64,000 nt of DNA from Panopea generosa (lineage: Eukaryota > Mollusca > Bivalvia > Adapedonta > Hiatellidae), in contig CM055905.1 of the NCBI GenBank assembly GCA_029582155.1, positions 9,018,995 through 9,082,994 on the forward strand, in the 5' to 3' direction. Positions 37,291 through 46,395 of this stretch are shown in pieces (position 1 is the first letter of the stretch; every line of letters starts with the position of its first letter). The notes beneath the pieces are model-generated. The model was not told the origin of the DNA. It saw only the letters and a list, made by a program, of their open reading frames with translations, and did no database searches. Made by a program: the position numbers and the translations under genes.

Positions 37291-37950
37291 TGTCAGTCCA
37301 CAGGGATCCGTCACATGCTATGATAGAGGGATTATTTTTTTTTAATAATAAATTTTTTTTTAATAATAAAAAAAAATATTTTTTTTAATGTTGTTTTTTA
37401 TAAAACTAACAGAAAATGTATACTTTTACCACATTAAAATGTATCACAAACTCGTAAATTATGATTTTCTATATACCGAAACGGTTATACATTTTCTGTT
37501 AGTTTTATTCTTTGCTCATGTAGTTGAGTAGTTATGAGTCGGATATTATGAAAATGTGGCGCGATAGCATGGGGTACAAAAACGTTGGGGTCAAAATTGA
37601 AATTCTCCATGTTCTTCCCCTTCTCTATATATGGTTTATGTGTGTATATTTTTTTTTTACATATAAGTACTTGAATTTCATAAAAAACAACATTAAAAAA
37701 AAAAAAAAATTAAAAAAATATTTTTTTTTATTATTAAAAAAAAATAATCCCTCTATCATAGCATGTGATATGGTTTATGTGTGTATATATATTTTTTTTT
37801 TTACATATAAGTACTTGCATTTCATAAAAAAACAACATTAAAAAAAAAAAAATTTAAAAAAATATTTTTTTTAATTATTAAAAAAAAAATTATTATTAAA
37901 AAAAAATAATCCCTCTATCATAGCATGTGACGGATCCCTGTGTGTCAGTC
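37291..37950. mobile_element. hAT-like MITE with perfect 8-bp target duplication
   Basis: The element 37299-37942 (644 bp) is bounded by tgtcagtc at 37291-37298 and 37943-37950, an exact 8-bp duplication as made by hAT transposases. The termini are inverted copies starting cacagggatccgtcacatgc. They continue through tatgatagagggatta into A/T runs, for about 100 bp in all. An inner inverted pair (37400-37422 with 37486-37508; taaaactaacagaaaatgta) forms a second hairpin. The right part is a tandem duplication: the 'tatggtttatgtgtgtata ... ccctctatcatagcatgtga' segment occurs at about 37631-37768 and 37769-37930. A 105-codon frame here is low-complexity A/T translation. Confidence 0.85.
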
Positions 37951-37954
37951 ATGC

Positions 37955-38260
37955 AATATGACTGTGTGCCAATCTGTTGTTTTATTATAACTGATTGCCC
38001 ATTTTGGTGATTTAGCTCGCTATAACCATGAAATCAAACGGAAACGTGCGCGGGATGAAGCGCTGTAAATGTTGAATTCTCATATTTAAATGTTTAATAT
38101 TTAATTTGTATTGAAACATTTCAAGCGGAAAGTTAATTGTAGCACCCAGTTTTCATAATGAAGATAATATAATTTAAACATCTAAAAGTCTACACGTACC
38201 ATGTGCAAATATTAAAGCCATAGATGGAATGAAATATGCTTGCAAGGACCGAGAAACGCA
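37955..38260. other. Anonymous DNA
   Basis: No supported feature. Confidence 0.35.
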
Positions 38261-38261
38261 G

Positions 38262-38703
38262 AACGATGGTATATTAACACCAATTATCATATTTTTAAAT
38301 GACAATCCTCAGTACAACCCAATGCAATACTCAGTACACCTTTATGAGAACAAATTTAGTCCCCAGTACACCGCCATTTTTTGTTTTAGTCCTATTTCTC
38401 GGTCATTTCATTAGATATAGTCCTGAAATTGACGATACCTTGTTCTATGTTTTTTACTTACTAAATTGTTCGATATAGAATTTTCACATGGCAAAAAAAA
38501 AAAGGACAATACTGAGTAAAATGTGTACATGGCACCCGGTGATAAAATAAGGTTGACAGTGAATCGCAAGTTTCATCAATCCAGTGTAGTTTTGAGTGCT
38601 ATCCCGTGTTGTAGAGTATTTGTACATTAATTAGTTAATAATCACATAAAAATATCTTAACACTTTAGGGCAATATCCTGTGCACGTTTTACCACCGTGA
38701 AAA
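38262..38703 (-). repeat. Dispersed repeat R3, copy 2 (inverted)
   Basis: Inverted counterpart of 32272-32780. The reverse complement shows cacggtgg, ggatattgccctaaagtg, ctacactggat, atcaccgggtgcc and the 'gtgtactggggac' phrase. The copies differ by many point changes and indels. Confidence 0.75.
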
Positions 38704-39130
38704 TACTAATTGAAACGAAGCGGGATTTGGTTTTAAAACACATGACGCACACATGTGCCGCTTGTGATACAGGTATGTTCCTTGGTGAAGCGCGCAAATT
38801 AACATGCGTTGGGTTTCCAGTTGCGTTTTGCTACTGGACGTTTATGCTCATAACCTTGTCCCTTCTTCTGTATGGCTGTAGTGTACTTTTTATGATGGAT
38901 ATGCCCCGTGTGTACTTTTTCTCCTGTTTAGACACAATTTGTTTCCTTTGTAAATGGATGCAAACCGAGAAGGTATTAATCACATTCAGTGATGTAAAAT
39001 ACAATAAACACAATGAGTTAAAAAAAAATGAAAAAAATTCAAAATCGATGTTAAATACAAAAAAAATCACAATCGATGTAAAATAAGTTTAAGTTCAAAA
39101 ATGGAAAATCAGCACATAAAAAGTAATTAC

Positions 39131-39322
39131 CGTCGACTGTTGTCTCGTCTGTCAGTACCGGGAACTCCAAGGAGCTGGTGTCCTCGTTGTCTGTGTCAGA
39201 CTCGGAGAGCTCCTCTTCTGCCCTGGAGGGTCCGTCAACACCAGGAACAGGCCTGGTGTGAGTGTCAACCTCCTTGGCAGGGTCATATTCTAAGCTACTA
39301 GTGGCTGTCGCCCGTGAGGGAA
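39131..39322 (-). pseudogene. Tyrosine-recombinase-like pseudogene, acidic exon H
   Basis: On the minus strand an acceptor (cttatttcag) precedes the exon at 39322 and a donor (gtaatt) follows 39131. The frame is open throughout and acidic: it contains YDPAKEVDTHTRPVPGVDGP, then EEELSESDTDNED. Joining exon G to this exon at the predicted sites keeps one frame (IRS|VPSRAT). The DPAK...PVP.V.GP pattern recurs in the exon ending at 41787, suggesting a duplicated acidic module. Function of the module unknown. Confidence 0.55.
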
Positions 39323-39425
39323 CTGAAATAAGAAACAATAAACATGCATATTGTGAAAAAAATCGCATATTGCAGCAGTAATACAAGCATTGATAAGCCA
39401 GTAATAAAACATTTACAACACTTAC

Positions 39426-39600
39426 CACTCCTGATGAAGTGCAGTGTTCTTGCTGATACCTGCTGTTGTGATCGAAGTCAATAGTGCCTGTCCGCGGTAG
39501 CTGCAGAGTTATGCTGCCACATCTGCTTCTCTGCTCGGTTCAAAGTCCTTGCTCTGTGTGGTCAGCGACTTTCGGTTGAAACGCCTCCAGAAATCCATCC
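39426..39600 (-). pseudogene. Tyrosine-recombinase-like pseudogene, catalytic-tyrosine exon G
   Basis: The minus-strand frame reads MWQHNSAATADRHY then a TGA stop, then LRSQQQVSARTLHFIRS. It ends at a consensus donor (gtaagtgttg) after 39426. The H...TADRHY pattern resembles the C-terminal box of tyrosine recombinases, where the Tyr is the nucleophile (family knowledge; recognised by eye). The in-frame stop directly after the tyrosine disables the copy. The 5' border of this exon was not resolved. Confidence 0.5.
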
Positions 39601-39771
39601 AGTATGTAATATAATTACAATCACTTTAATCACAGTCATTTTAGACATCAAATATTACAGATAAAATTCAATAATACCATGTGATAGAGGAATATTTGAA
39701 CAATATATATATATATATATATATAAACATACCGCTAGCTGTCTGGAGATTGGCGAAGAGGTATTAATGTG

Positions 39772-39967
39772 GAGCGCGTAGTCCAGTGGTAGAGCACCGA
39801 ACCCATGATCGGAGGGTCGTGGGTTCGATCCTCCGCTACGGCTATGTGTGGTGTCCTTGAGCAAGGCACTTTTTCCGCATATGCTTTGTACTGGTACTAC
39901 CCAGGAAGACTTCGAGCGTGATTTGTCTAAGTTGTAAGAACTTGTTTCACAATCGAAGTAAAATAAA
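39772..39967 (+). repeat. tRNA-derived SINE, family C, fullest copy
   Basis: The A-box region is gcgtagtccagtggtagagc and the B box is gtgggttcgatcctcc. The body gtgtccttgagcaaggcact is shared with 1505-1600, followed by actacccaggaagacttcga. It ends caatcgaagtaaaataaata directly beside the end of recombinase exon E, in the opposite orientation, so it probably inserted into the pseudogene or an intron. A (TA)n run lies at 39703-39724. Confidence 0.8.
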
Positions 39968-39969
39968 TA

Positions 39970-40269
39970 AGTTTAAAACAGGTATCAAACGGGCTTCCAT
40001 CCGACCCTCTGAACAGGTTCCTGTGGACGGTGCGAGTTACCGAGATGACAAGTCTAAGGAATTGAACCAAGTAGTGGAAGTCCAATGCCGGCAGTGAGAT
40101 ATTCGCTGAACCATACTTGGCCGACGTCTTGTGATCCGACAGCGAGATCACAAAGTTCTCACTTTCTACTATCTCCGTCGTTGTATGTCAAACATCCTCA
40201 ATGGTAATAATGGCGAGGACGCACGGACTGAGACCGTTTAACAGAGTCATTAGCAAGGCTGTGTAGTTC
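39970..40269 (-). pseudogene. Tyrosine-recombinase-like pseudogene, core exon E
   Basis: The exon follows an acceptor (atttttag) at 40270-40272. The frame reads NYTALLMTLLNGLSPCVLAI, then ITIEDV and a TGA stop (40188-40190). It continues in frame with NFVISLSDHKTSAKYGSANI and LVQFLRLV. 'NGLRPGV...HKT...GPA' is a pattern I associate with tyrosine-recombinase-like (possibly Crypton-derived) proteins of invertebrates. In that reading the first catalytic Arg is Ser here (NGLSPCV) while the HKT lysine is kept. The stop and the lost Arg indicate a pseudogene. Confidence 0.6.
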
Positions 40270-40382
40270 CTAAAAATAATTGATATGATTAGTTGCTGAA
40301 AAAAAACAACACAAACTTTAAACAAAATGACATGTCGCGAACTTTACACAAATTCAAACAATGCAAATTTCATTGAGTTTAC

Positions 40383-40657
40383 CTTGCTTGAAGGTAGAAG
40401 GTGCTTGTCAGAGTTGATGGGTCGTATCGAGGGATGATAATGTCACGAATCTTTCGTGCATATGGGGAGTTCATGAATTTAAATCATGCTTCAACAGGTA
40501 TAAGCAGGAGCAACGACTCCGCCTCCCTCCGTGATAAGACCATCTGGTCTAGTTTGAGCAGGGCATTGCAAACATGCTTTGTGCAACTCCAAGGCCTCAT
40601 TTCTTTCGGCCTCTCCCAATGCTACTAAGAAATTTAAAAACACGTGCGAGTTGATGT
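40383..40657 (-). pseudogene. Tyrosine-recombinase-like pseudogene, exon F
   Basis: Bounded by an acceptor (ttttttcag, 40658-40660) and a donor (gtaaactc) after 40383. The first part reads INSHVFLNFLVALGEAERNE followed by ALELHKACLQ. After stops and a frame change, the last part reads SPYARKIRDIIIPRYDPSTL followed by TSTFYLQA. Splicing to exon E gives CAA GCA AG|G AAC TAC, an in-frame junction, which is good evidence that this was a real intron. Internal stops show decay. Confidence 0.55.
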
Positions 40658-40800
40658 CTGAAAAAAGAAATTCATAATCTATGCAAATATTTTTTTTAAT
40701 TTTTCACGGGCTATCAGCACATGAAAAATGGGCTAGCGGCAAACAAGTGGAAGTGATAATGTAGCAAATCGAAATTACAAAGAACACCGAGTACTCTTAC

Positions 40801-40931
40801 CACGGTAGGATACGCAGGATATGGCGTCGAAAAGGTGTGTCACCCTCTGCATGTGCTTTTGTGCAGAAGCGTAGGCGACACTCCAACCCCCAATGCTGAC
40901 CATATGCTAAAATTTGTTTGCAAGACGAGTG
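40801..40931 (-). pseudogene. Candidate exon D of the recombinase-like pseudogene
   Basis: Acceptor (actactttcag, 40932-40934) and donor (gtaagagt after 40801) frame 131 bp. Two frames stay open over most of it: one reads SIGGWSVAYASAQKHMQRVT, the other is Arg/Cys-rich. Which was used is uncertain. Confidence 0.4.
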
Positions 40932-41079
40932 CTGAAAGTAGTACGGTCAGAATTGGTAGTAAATAACATAACAGATTTATTCATTAACAAAATGCAGTAT
41001 ATTCAATAAAAAATGTTGTCGAAACACGAGATGTCCTCTTCGTAGAGAGGATCCTATTTGGGGGGCCGGGGGACGCTGA

Positions 41080-41227
41080 TTACTGTCTCGTGGAAGTCGC
41101 TGTACCAGTTGTCATAGTTGGACATGCCGTTGGTTCAGGGTCAGCTTTCTCGATATTCATATGCTCACTAGGTCTTGTCGTGGTGTTATGCTTTTGTTTC
41201 AGATGTAGCGAGACTATGGAGTTGCAG
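41080..41227 (-). pseudogene. Candidate exon C of the recombinase-like pseudogene
   Basis: An acceptor-like cttttcag (41228-41230) precedes a frame reading CNSIVSLHLKQKHNTTTRPS and ending in a stop near 41080. C...HLKQKH could be the end of a C2H2-type finger. The evidence is modest. Confidence 0.35.
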
Positions 41228-41302
41228 CTGAAAAGAGAGCATACATCATTTAAAAACGAGACGAACACATAATGATTATGTGAAAAGCAGGACTGTACTT
41301 AC

Positions 41303-41454
41303 CTCGGGACAGGGCAGTAATATCGTCTGCAATGTGTTTTAGCAGTGCGCTGACAACCTCAGGGCCTCCTCTGGTTTAAGTTTATGAAACTGCCGCAAGT
41401 GTTTGGATAGTTTTTTAAACTACACCCACACATCACGCACGCCCTTGTATTTCT
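41303..41454 (-). pseudogene. Zinc-finger exon B of the recombinase-like pseudogene
   Basis: Acceptor (atatttcag, 41455-41457) and a perfect donor (cccgag|gtaagt) bound 152 bp. One frame gives CVMCGCSLKN. Shifted by one base in an A-run, the next gives KLSKHLRQFHKLKPEEALRL. Together they form a CX2C...HX4H finger. A second shift would be needed to reach ALLKHIADDITALSR before the donor. DNA-binding fingers upstream of a recombinase-like core fit the gene model. The shifts mean it is not functional as written. Confidence 0.5.
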
Positions 41455-41786
41455 CTGAAATATAAAATATAGTAAAATTAAAAAAAATGGGATAGTCCCG
41501 ACATTCACCAAAGATCCGACACTGAAAACACACTCTGGGTATGTGGTAGCCCCGACCCCTACCCAAGATACGATATTTGAAAGCCAGTCTGGCTGTGATG
41601 TTAAACATTAACAGGTAGCCCCAACCCCCACCCAGATATGCACCTGTAAAGCCACTCTTGGAGGGGGAAGTTAATACAGGGTTGATGAATTCGAATCACA
41701 TAAAAAGGATGATAAATATTCAATTAAATCCTGATGCCTCGAATCCTGTGGGTCCGAAAATAATTTAAGTAGAAAAGTGTACTCAC

Positions 41787-41995
41787 AAATACAATTCGGC
41801 GCGCCGGTTTGACAGGGCCTTCTACCCTGGGGACTGGCTGATAAAGGTGGGGCATGTTGTCATCATCATGGTTGTCCTCCGGTTTCGCAAGGTCAACCGG
41901 TTTTGCCGGGTCAGGGTTAGGATGAATGCTACGTTCATATGACACAGTTCCACATTGAACACGTCTCACAGGGATTATTCTTAAGTAGCCAAACG
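41787..41995 (-). pseudogene. Candidate 5' acidic exon A of the recombinase-like pseudogene
   Basis: An open minus-strand frame contains NPDPAKPVDLAKPEDNHDDD, then PVPRVEGPVKPARR, and reaches a donor-like gtgagtac at 41779-41786. DPAK...PVP.VEGP parallels DPAK...PVPGVDGP in exon H. The start is not resolved. The region also has higher GC than its surroundings. Confidence 0.45.
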
Positions 41996-42004
41996 TATTC
42001 AAGG

Positions 42005-43950
42005 TTAATGTTCCCAGTGACAGTTTTTATCACTGACCGTTCCTGGGTGGTAACCCCCGACATCCATTATCATATATTTTTGTTTGTAACGTCAGCATCA
42101 TTCTGTTAGATGCATCGTTTGTAGTCGTGTTTATAGGACGAGAAAATCATATGTATTGTTTTTTTTGTTTTTTTGCTTATTTCAAACATTGGAATAGTTA
42201 ACTATTGCATTGGTTTCCCAACAAGCGCAATAACGCTTGAACTCTCTCCAAATCTATGCGAAAACAATGTCCAACAAAAAGTAACGGTTACCACAATAGC
42301 ATGAAGGCAGATATGTTTTAATTACCGCATCCAGTTACAAATGGACTTGACTGTTATGAATATTTAATGTTATGCCAGAACCGTCGTAGCAACGGCCCCT
42401 TAGTTATACACACGCTTTTCAATGGTACATACTTATATATATATAATAACAGTTATATATGGCGGACGTTAGTTTTTACTCATTGTGTATTGTACTGAAT
42501 TATATACAAAAATATAATTTCTTGCACACACACACACGACTGATATGTACAGTACAGTAACTATACTATTGTACCCCCCCCCCCCCCCCACCCCCACCCC
42601 CCGGTTATTGGAAGCAGTTAATTTATGGGGGAAAAATAAATTAAGTGACTTCACATTGGCCCAAAACATCTTGCAATAAAGAAATAGTTGGAAATTGTCG
42701 CAGTTATTATATATGCATGTAAGATTTTACATACAATAACAAAACTTGTGTGGTCCAATTATCTACTATTAATTCACATAAAAATATTGAAAATTGAGCC
42801 GGTTATTAGTAGCAGTTAATTAATAAAAATATCATAAATTGAGTGATATCATATGTTGGTCCTCGGGCAGCCATTTTGACACGCGAACCAATATAACAAT
42901 CTTTAGAGCTATATGAAAGAAAACATTTACCAGTTCTGAGTTTTAGACGTGCGAGGAGGATGCATACGATATTATGTTTTTAGTGCATTTTAATATTTAA
43001 AGTGTGAATATATATAAATAACTGTTAATGAGTCAGATGATTCATATTTATGCCATAAGATTCAAATGATACATGTTCCAGTAATTCTATCATCACGGAA
43101 CAAAAAACAATGTAGGTTAATAATCAGTGTTAGAAAGCATGAAAAACGTAAATTATGTTACAAACAAAAAACAGTGTTGGTCTGGTCTATTGAAAACGGG
43201 ATATCGCTCTTGACACTCACCAAACAAGAGATTAAAAAGGAGCAACAAGTACTTTCAAGTAATTGACTAATAAGAAAATGAACGGTATCCTCCAATATAA
43301 TGTTACCTCAGTTACCATCCAGCAATAAGAGGCCATTCCGATTAAAACTTGTTCAAAGAAATGAAAATCATTATATTTCCTTCATACTGAGAATACATGT
43401 TTCACAAGTATTCATGATGGAAATGTTAAGCACATGTGAGCCAAGAATACAGAGTTGAGTAACTATGCAATTTAAAGCTGGATATATTATGTTCAGGTCA
43501 ACAGTTTGAATATTCTCCTGTAAGATTTTGTCAGAGGTCCAGGAGGTTAAATCAGATGGTTCTGCTGAATCAAGTAGAAAAGTGATACTATAGCCTATGT
43601 ATCATTCACACGAAAAGAGCATTCATATGGAACAGATTGGAAACCAATTTCTTACTTCCACGTGTGTCTTGATTGTCTATGACATGTCGGACGTGTTTAT
43701 TTTCAGTGTGAAACGCTCAACTTAATTTTAGCAATTTAATGTGTGATAATAGACCTACAGTGTATTAAAGTATAGGAAAACCAAGATAAGTTATTTCTTC
43801 ACATTTCTGTGTAAATTACGTGACTTATAAATGTTTCCTTTCGTAGATATAAACAGGACAATTTCCATTTCTTTGTTTCATTGTGTATAAAGATTTAAAT
43901 TGTTGAAGTCAAAACATATCAAACATTGCAAAGTGGAAGGTTCACGTTCA
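42005..43950. other. Intergenic DNA with C-run
   Basis: A C/A-rich run (seventeen C, then cccccacccccc) lies at about 42572-42602 after a short (CA)n run at 42524-42536. A 66-codon frame at 43066-43266 has no motif. Nothing else was recognised. Confidence 0.4.
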
Positions 43951-44188
43951 GTTTATATGCAAATGCCCTTGGGTATAACGGTCAGAACCACTTATACAAT
44001 TGAGAAGCTAGTTAATTACAATAGCCAGCAATTATATTGCCGTGAACCCTTGTTATCCAAATAAGCCGGTAGCTATAACGGCTAGAGACTAAGTGTTCAG
44101 CCAAATATCGGCAACAGTATTTATAACAGTGTAGTATTGTCAATATATAATTTAGGTGTGTCGTAAACACTGACCCATATTCGTCAAA

Positions 44189-45460
44189 ATGAATGTGTGC
44201 AAAGACAATACAATGGTTGAATTCGAACCAATTAGTATAAATGACAACACTGAACTGAAAGTTCTAATATCTCCACATATAGACACTCATGGCAATAAGT
44301 GTAATGCTGTCAATGATCTGAAGGAGTATCAAACATTAGAAGCTCTATTTCGAGAATTGCCTGGTGTTTTATTTATTGATGGAGTACTTAAGGATTACTT
44401 ATCAAGTGAAACTGATCTCGAGCGCATCCGCGCCATGCTGTTCGATATTATACGTGAGGACGATGACTTTCCTTTCAGTCTGCAATCTGAACTTAAAAGA
44501 CGCGTATCTACACGTAAGGGAGAGGCAGTTCCGGTGAAACTAGCCAATGATATTCATGTACTGTTACGAGTCATTGAAGGCGGTGACGACGTCTCCCTTG
44601 TCAAGGAAATGTTAAGTTCCAGTCGTGGTAGAACCCACTCAAGAACTCTGTGTCCGAGTAATAGTTCGACTCCCAGCGGTGCTGTTCGTGGTACTGATTT
44701 TTCATCTAGAATGCGATCTCTGTCGGCATCCGCACCGCACAAATCCAATGGCAATAAGTGTATCCGTGTGCCTTATATATCATGTTGTATTAACACTCCC
44801 AGTTCATCAAGCGTCAGTGGTGGTACTAATACGTCCGTACTGCAAAACAATAAATGTACATGTAAAGCCGATACAAGTGTCTTGAATAACACTGTGTCTC
44901 AGTTACAAGCTGATATGCTTCTGATGAAACAACGGCAGACAGCATTGGAAGTGTCCAGGTCTGCTCAGATGTGTGAACTTAAGAACTCATTGATGTGCAT
45001 CCATAGTGATATTTCAAATCTTAAGTCAAACACAGATAAACACATTGTAGAATTGAAAAGTAGTGTTGATAAGTCTAATTGTTTGTCAGGTCAAGATATT
45101 TTTAATCTGAAATGTAAAATGGTTGAAATGGGCAACAGTATAACCTTTGTGCAGGAAAAAGTGCTGTATTTTAGCAACTTGTGCAGTCAAAATATCTGTG
45201 ATAAATCGGTTGTTAACATTTCTAGCTCTCTTCCAGATGCTTCTTTAAGCAATATACGGGAAAGTCCTATCAATAGTGTGACAAGAGATTCTCCGGACAT
45301 TGGTGGTCAAGATGTGCTGGAAGTAACCTCATGCGGCTTGATTGACAATGTATATACATCAGGTCACCAGTCTGTATCAAATGATGACGGTAGTAATCAA
45401 GATTCGTGTGAAAAACAGCACCCAATGTGTCAGTTCCGTGTAGTCAAACGTTCCCTTTAG
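44189..45460 (+). CDS. LINE ORF1, N-terminal piece
   Basis: A 423-residue frame starts at ATG 44189 (context tcaaaATGa). Residues about 40-150 look helical (LEALFRELPGVLFIDGVLKD). Residues 150-220 are Ser/Thr-rich linker. Residues about 230-320 form a likely coiled coil (SQLQADMLLMKQRQTALEVS...). Coiled coils are usual in LINE ORF1 proteins, which bind the element RNA as multimers. The frame ends TAG at 45458-45460. The alternate frame is open from 45412 and carries on into the next piece, so a one-base loss in the A5 run at 45411-45415 would explain the break. I read it as the N-terminal part of a single ancestral ORF1. Confidence 0.75.
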   Translation: MNVCKDNTMVEFEPISINDNTELKVLISPHIDTHGNKCNAVNDLKEYQTLEALFRELPGVLFIDGVLKDYLSSETDLERIRAMLFDIIREDDDFPFSLQSELKRRVSTRKGEAVPVKLANDIHVLLRVIEGGDDVSLVKEMLSSSRGRTHSRTLCPSNSSTPSGAVRGTDFSSRMRSLSASAPHKSNGNKCIRVPYISCCINTPSSSSVSGGTNTSVLQNNKCTCKADTSVLNNTVSQLQADMLLMKQRQTALEVSRSAQMCELKNSLMCIHSDISNLKSNTDKHIVELKSSVDKSNCLSGQDIFNLKCKMVEMGNSITFVQEKVLYFSNLCSQNICDKSVVNISSSLPDASLSNIRESPINSVTRDSPDIGGQDVLEVTSCGLIDNVYTSGHQSVSNDDGSNQDSCEKQHPMCQFRVVKRSL

Positions 45461-45465
45461 TAGAC

Positions 45466-46026
45466 ATGGACGAAGATCTGATAAACTTTAATGTCGGGTC
45501 AATTGCTGACTTTCCTAATTTGCTTTCAAGGGACGCTTTTGATGCTGCTCCCACTCCTGAGCATTCCCTGTCTCCTGTTGCGCCCAACATATGTATATTG
45601 CCTCAGTATAAAGCTGTACCACTACCACTAACTAATGAAAATGAACAGGGCCAGGGGATGGAGAATGAGTATGAGTTTGGTAATGTGCCAATTTCTAGAG
45701 GTGACACTCCTGATAAAAATGTAAATAGTAAGACTAGTGCACCTAGCCCACACCCTATTCCGACAATTCATACCAGTTACAGAAATGTTGTAAAAATGGG
45801 TAAAAGTAAAGGTCGTAACAACATGAATCATGTTAAAATTAAACAGAGTAGTAAAGTCACATTTGATGACATATATAAGACATTAGGAAAACCGTCTGAC
45901 ATATCGGTCCGAATCACGGATCGTCAGCACGAGGCAAGCATTAATGATGATGTTAACTATGAAGAGAGCTACGATTCAGAGTTAGAAGAGGTATTATTTA
46001 GGTGGTTTTCTCCCAACAGTTACTGA
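45466..46026 (+). CDS. LINE ORF1, middle piece
   Basis: The first ATG is at 45466, five bases after the previous stop; the same frame is open back to 45412. The 187-residue product is acidic at the start (MDEDLINFNVGSIADFPNLL), then Pro/Ser-rich, then basic (KMGKSKGRNNMNHVKIKQSS), and ends in an acidic stretch. Low-complexity linkers of this kind lie between the coil and the C-terminal domain in related ORF1s. Continuation into the next piece needs one base to be skipped around 45991-46005 (tta ttt agg tgg). It may be independently translated by reinitiation, but a frameshifted single ORF1 is the simpler reading. Confidence 0.6.
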   Translation: MDEDLINFNVGSIADFPNLLSRDAFDAAPTPEHSLSPVAPNICILPQYKAVPLPLTNENEQGQGMENEYEFGNVPISRGDTPDKNVNSKTSAPSPHPIPTIHTSYRNVVKMGKSKGRNNMNHVKIKQSSKVTFDDIYKTLGKPSDISVRITDRQHEASINDDVNYEESYDSELEEVLFRWFSPNSY

Positions 46027-46030
46027 AAAC

Positions 46031-46366
46031 ATGATTGCCGCTTATGTTAATAGGCGAGGTCCAAAGGTCACCAAAGTATCAATATTTCGTAACCATAAGT
46101 ACAACTCTGTTACCGTTAGGTTAAATATTGAAGATAACGAAAATGCAGTCTTGGTTGAAGAGCCATACCTCTGGCATAGAAATATTATATGTAGACCGTG
46201 GGTTACCCATTACGGCCATAAAGCTAGAGGACAGTATAAAGGCAGAATATCCGATCACTATAAAAATAGTAGTAAACATTTAAATCAGTTATATGATCAA
46301 GGCGGGGTCTTACAGACGCGCTCACGGGGGTTTAATGAATACAACCCGTTTGAGCATCTTGATTAA
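46031..46366 (+). CDS. LINE ORF1, C-terminal RRM-like piece
   Basis: The annotated ATG is four bases after the preceding TGA, but the same frame upstream reads GGFLPTVTEN, which completes the start of a small domain. The domain continues NRRGPKVTKVSIFRNHKYNS, VTVRLNIEDNEN and IICRPWV. This resembles the C-terminal RRM-like/nucleic-acid-binding domain of ORF1 in several invertebrate LINEs, recognised by the 'G....T......Y...RG..V....IF......V.ARLNI.......W......RPW' pattern. The real domain therefore begins before the ATG, which supports an indel in the middle ORF. It ends 29 bases before the RT ORF. Confidence 0.65.
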   Translation: MIAAYVNRRGPKVTKVSIFRNHKYNSVTVRLNIEDNENAVLVEEPYLWHRNIICRPWVTHYGHKARGQYKGRISDHYKNSSKHLNQLYDQGGVLQTRSRGFNEYNPFEHLD

Positions 46367-46395
46367 TATATTTATTGTAACTTTTACACTTAATC

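Noticed and set aside
37524..37841. 105-codon ORF
   Set aside because: Lys/Phe/Ile low complexity from A/T runs inside the hAT-like MITE.
38697..39086. 129-codon ORF with hydrophobic centre
   Set aside because: No recognisable domain; the second half is Lys/Asn low complexity, and it starts at the edge of repeat R3.
42560..42602. G-quadruplex-type regulatory element
   Set aside because: A plain C/A homopolymer-type run; no nearby gene start to give it a role, and it may vary by slippage or sequencing error.
45450..45470. Canonical -1 slippery heptamer at the ORF1/second ORF junction
   Set aside because: No X XXY YYZ heptamer in the zero frame; an indel in the A5 run is simpler.
45985..46010. 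Ty1-type +1 programmed frameshift (CUU-AGG-C)
   Set aside because: The local sequence is UUU-AGG-U; the P-site tRNA would not re-pair well after +1 slippage. Kept only as a possibility in the ORF1 finding.
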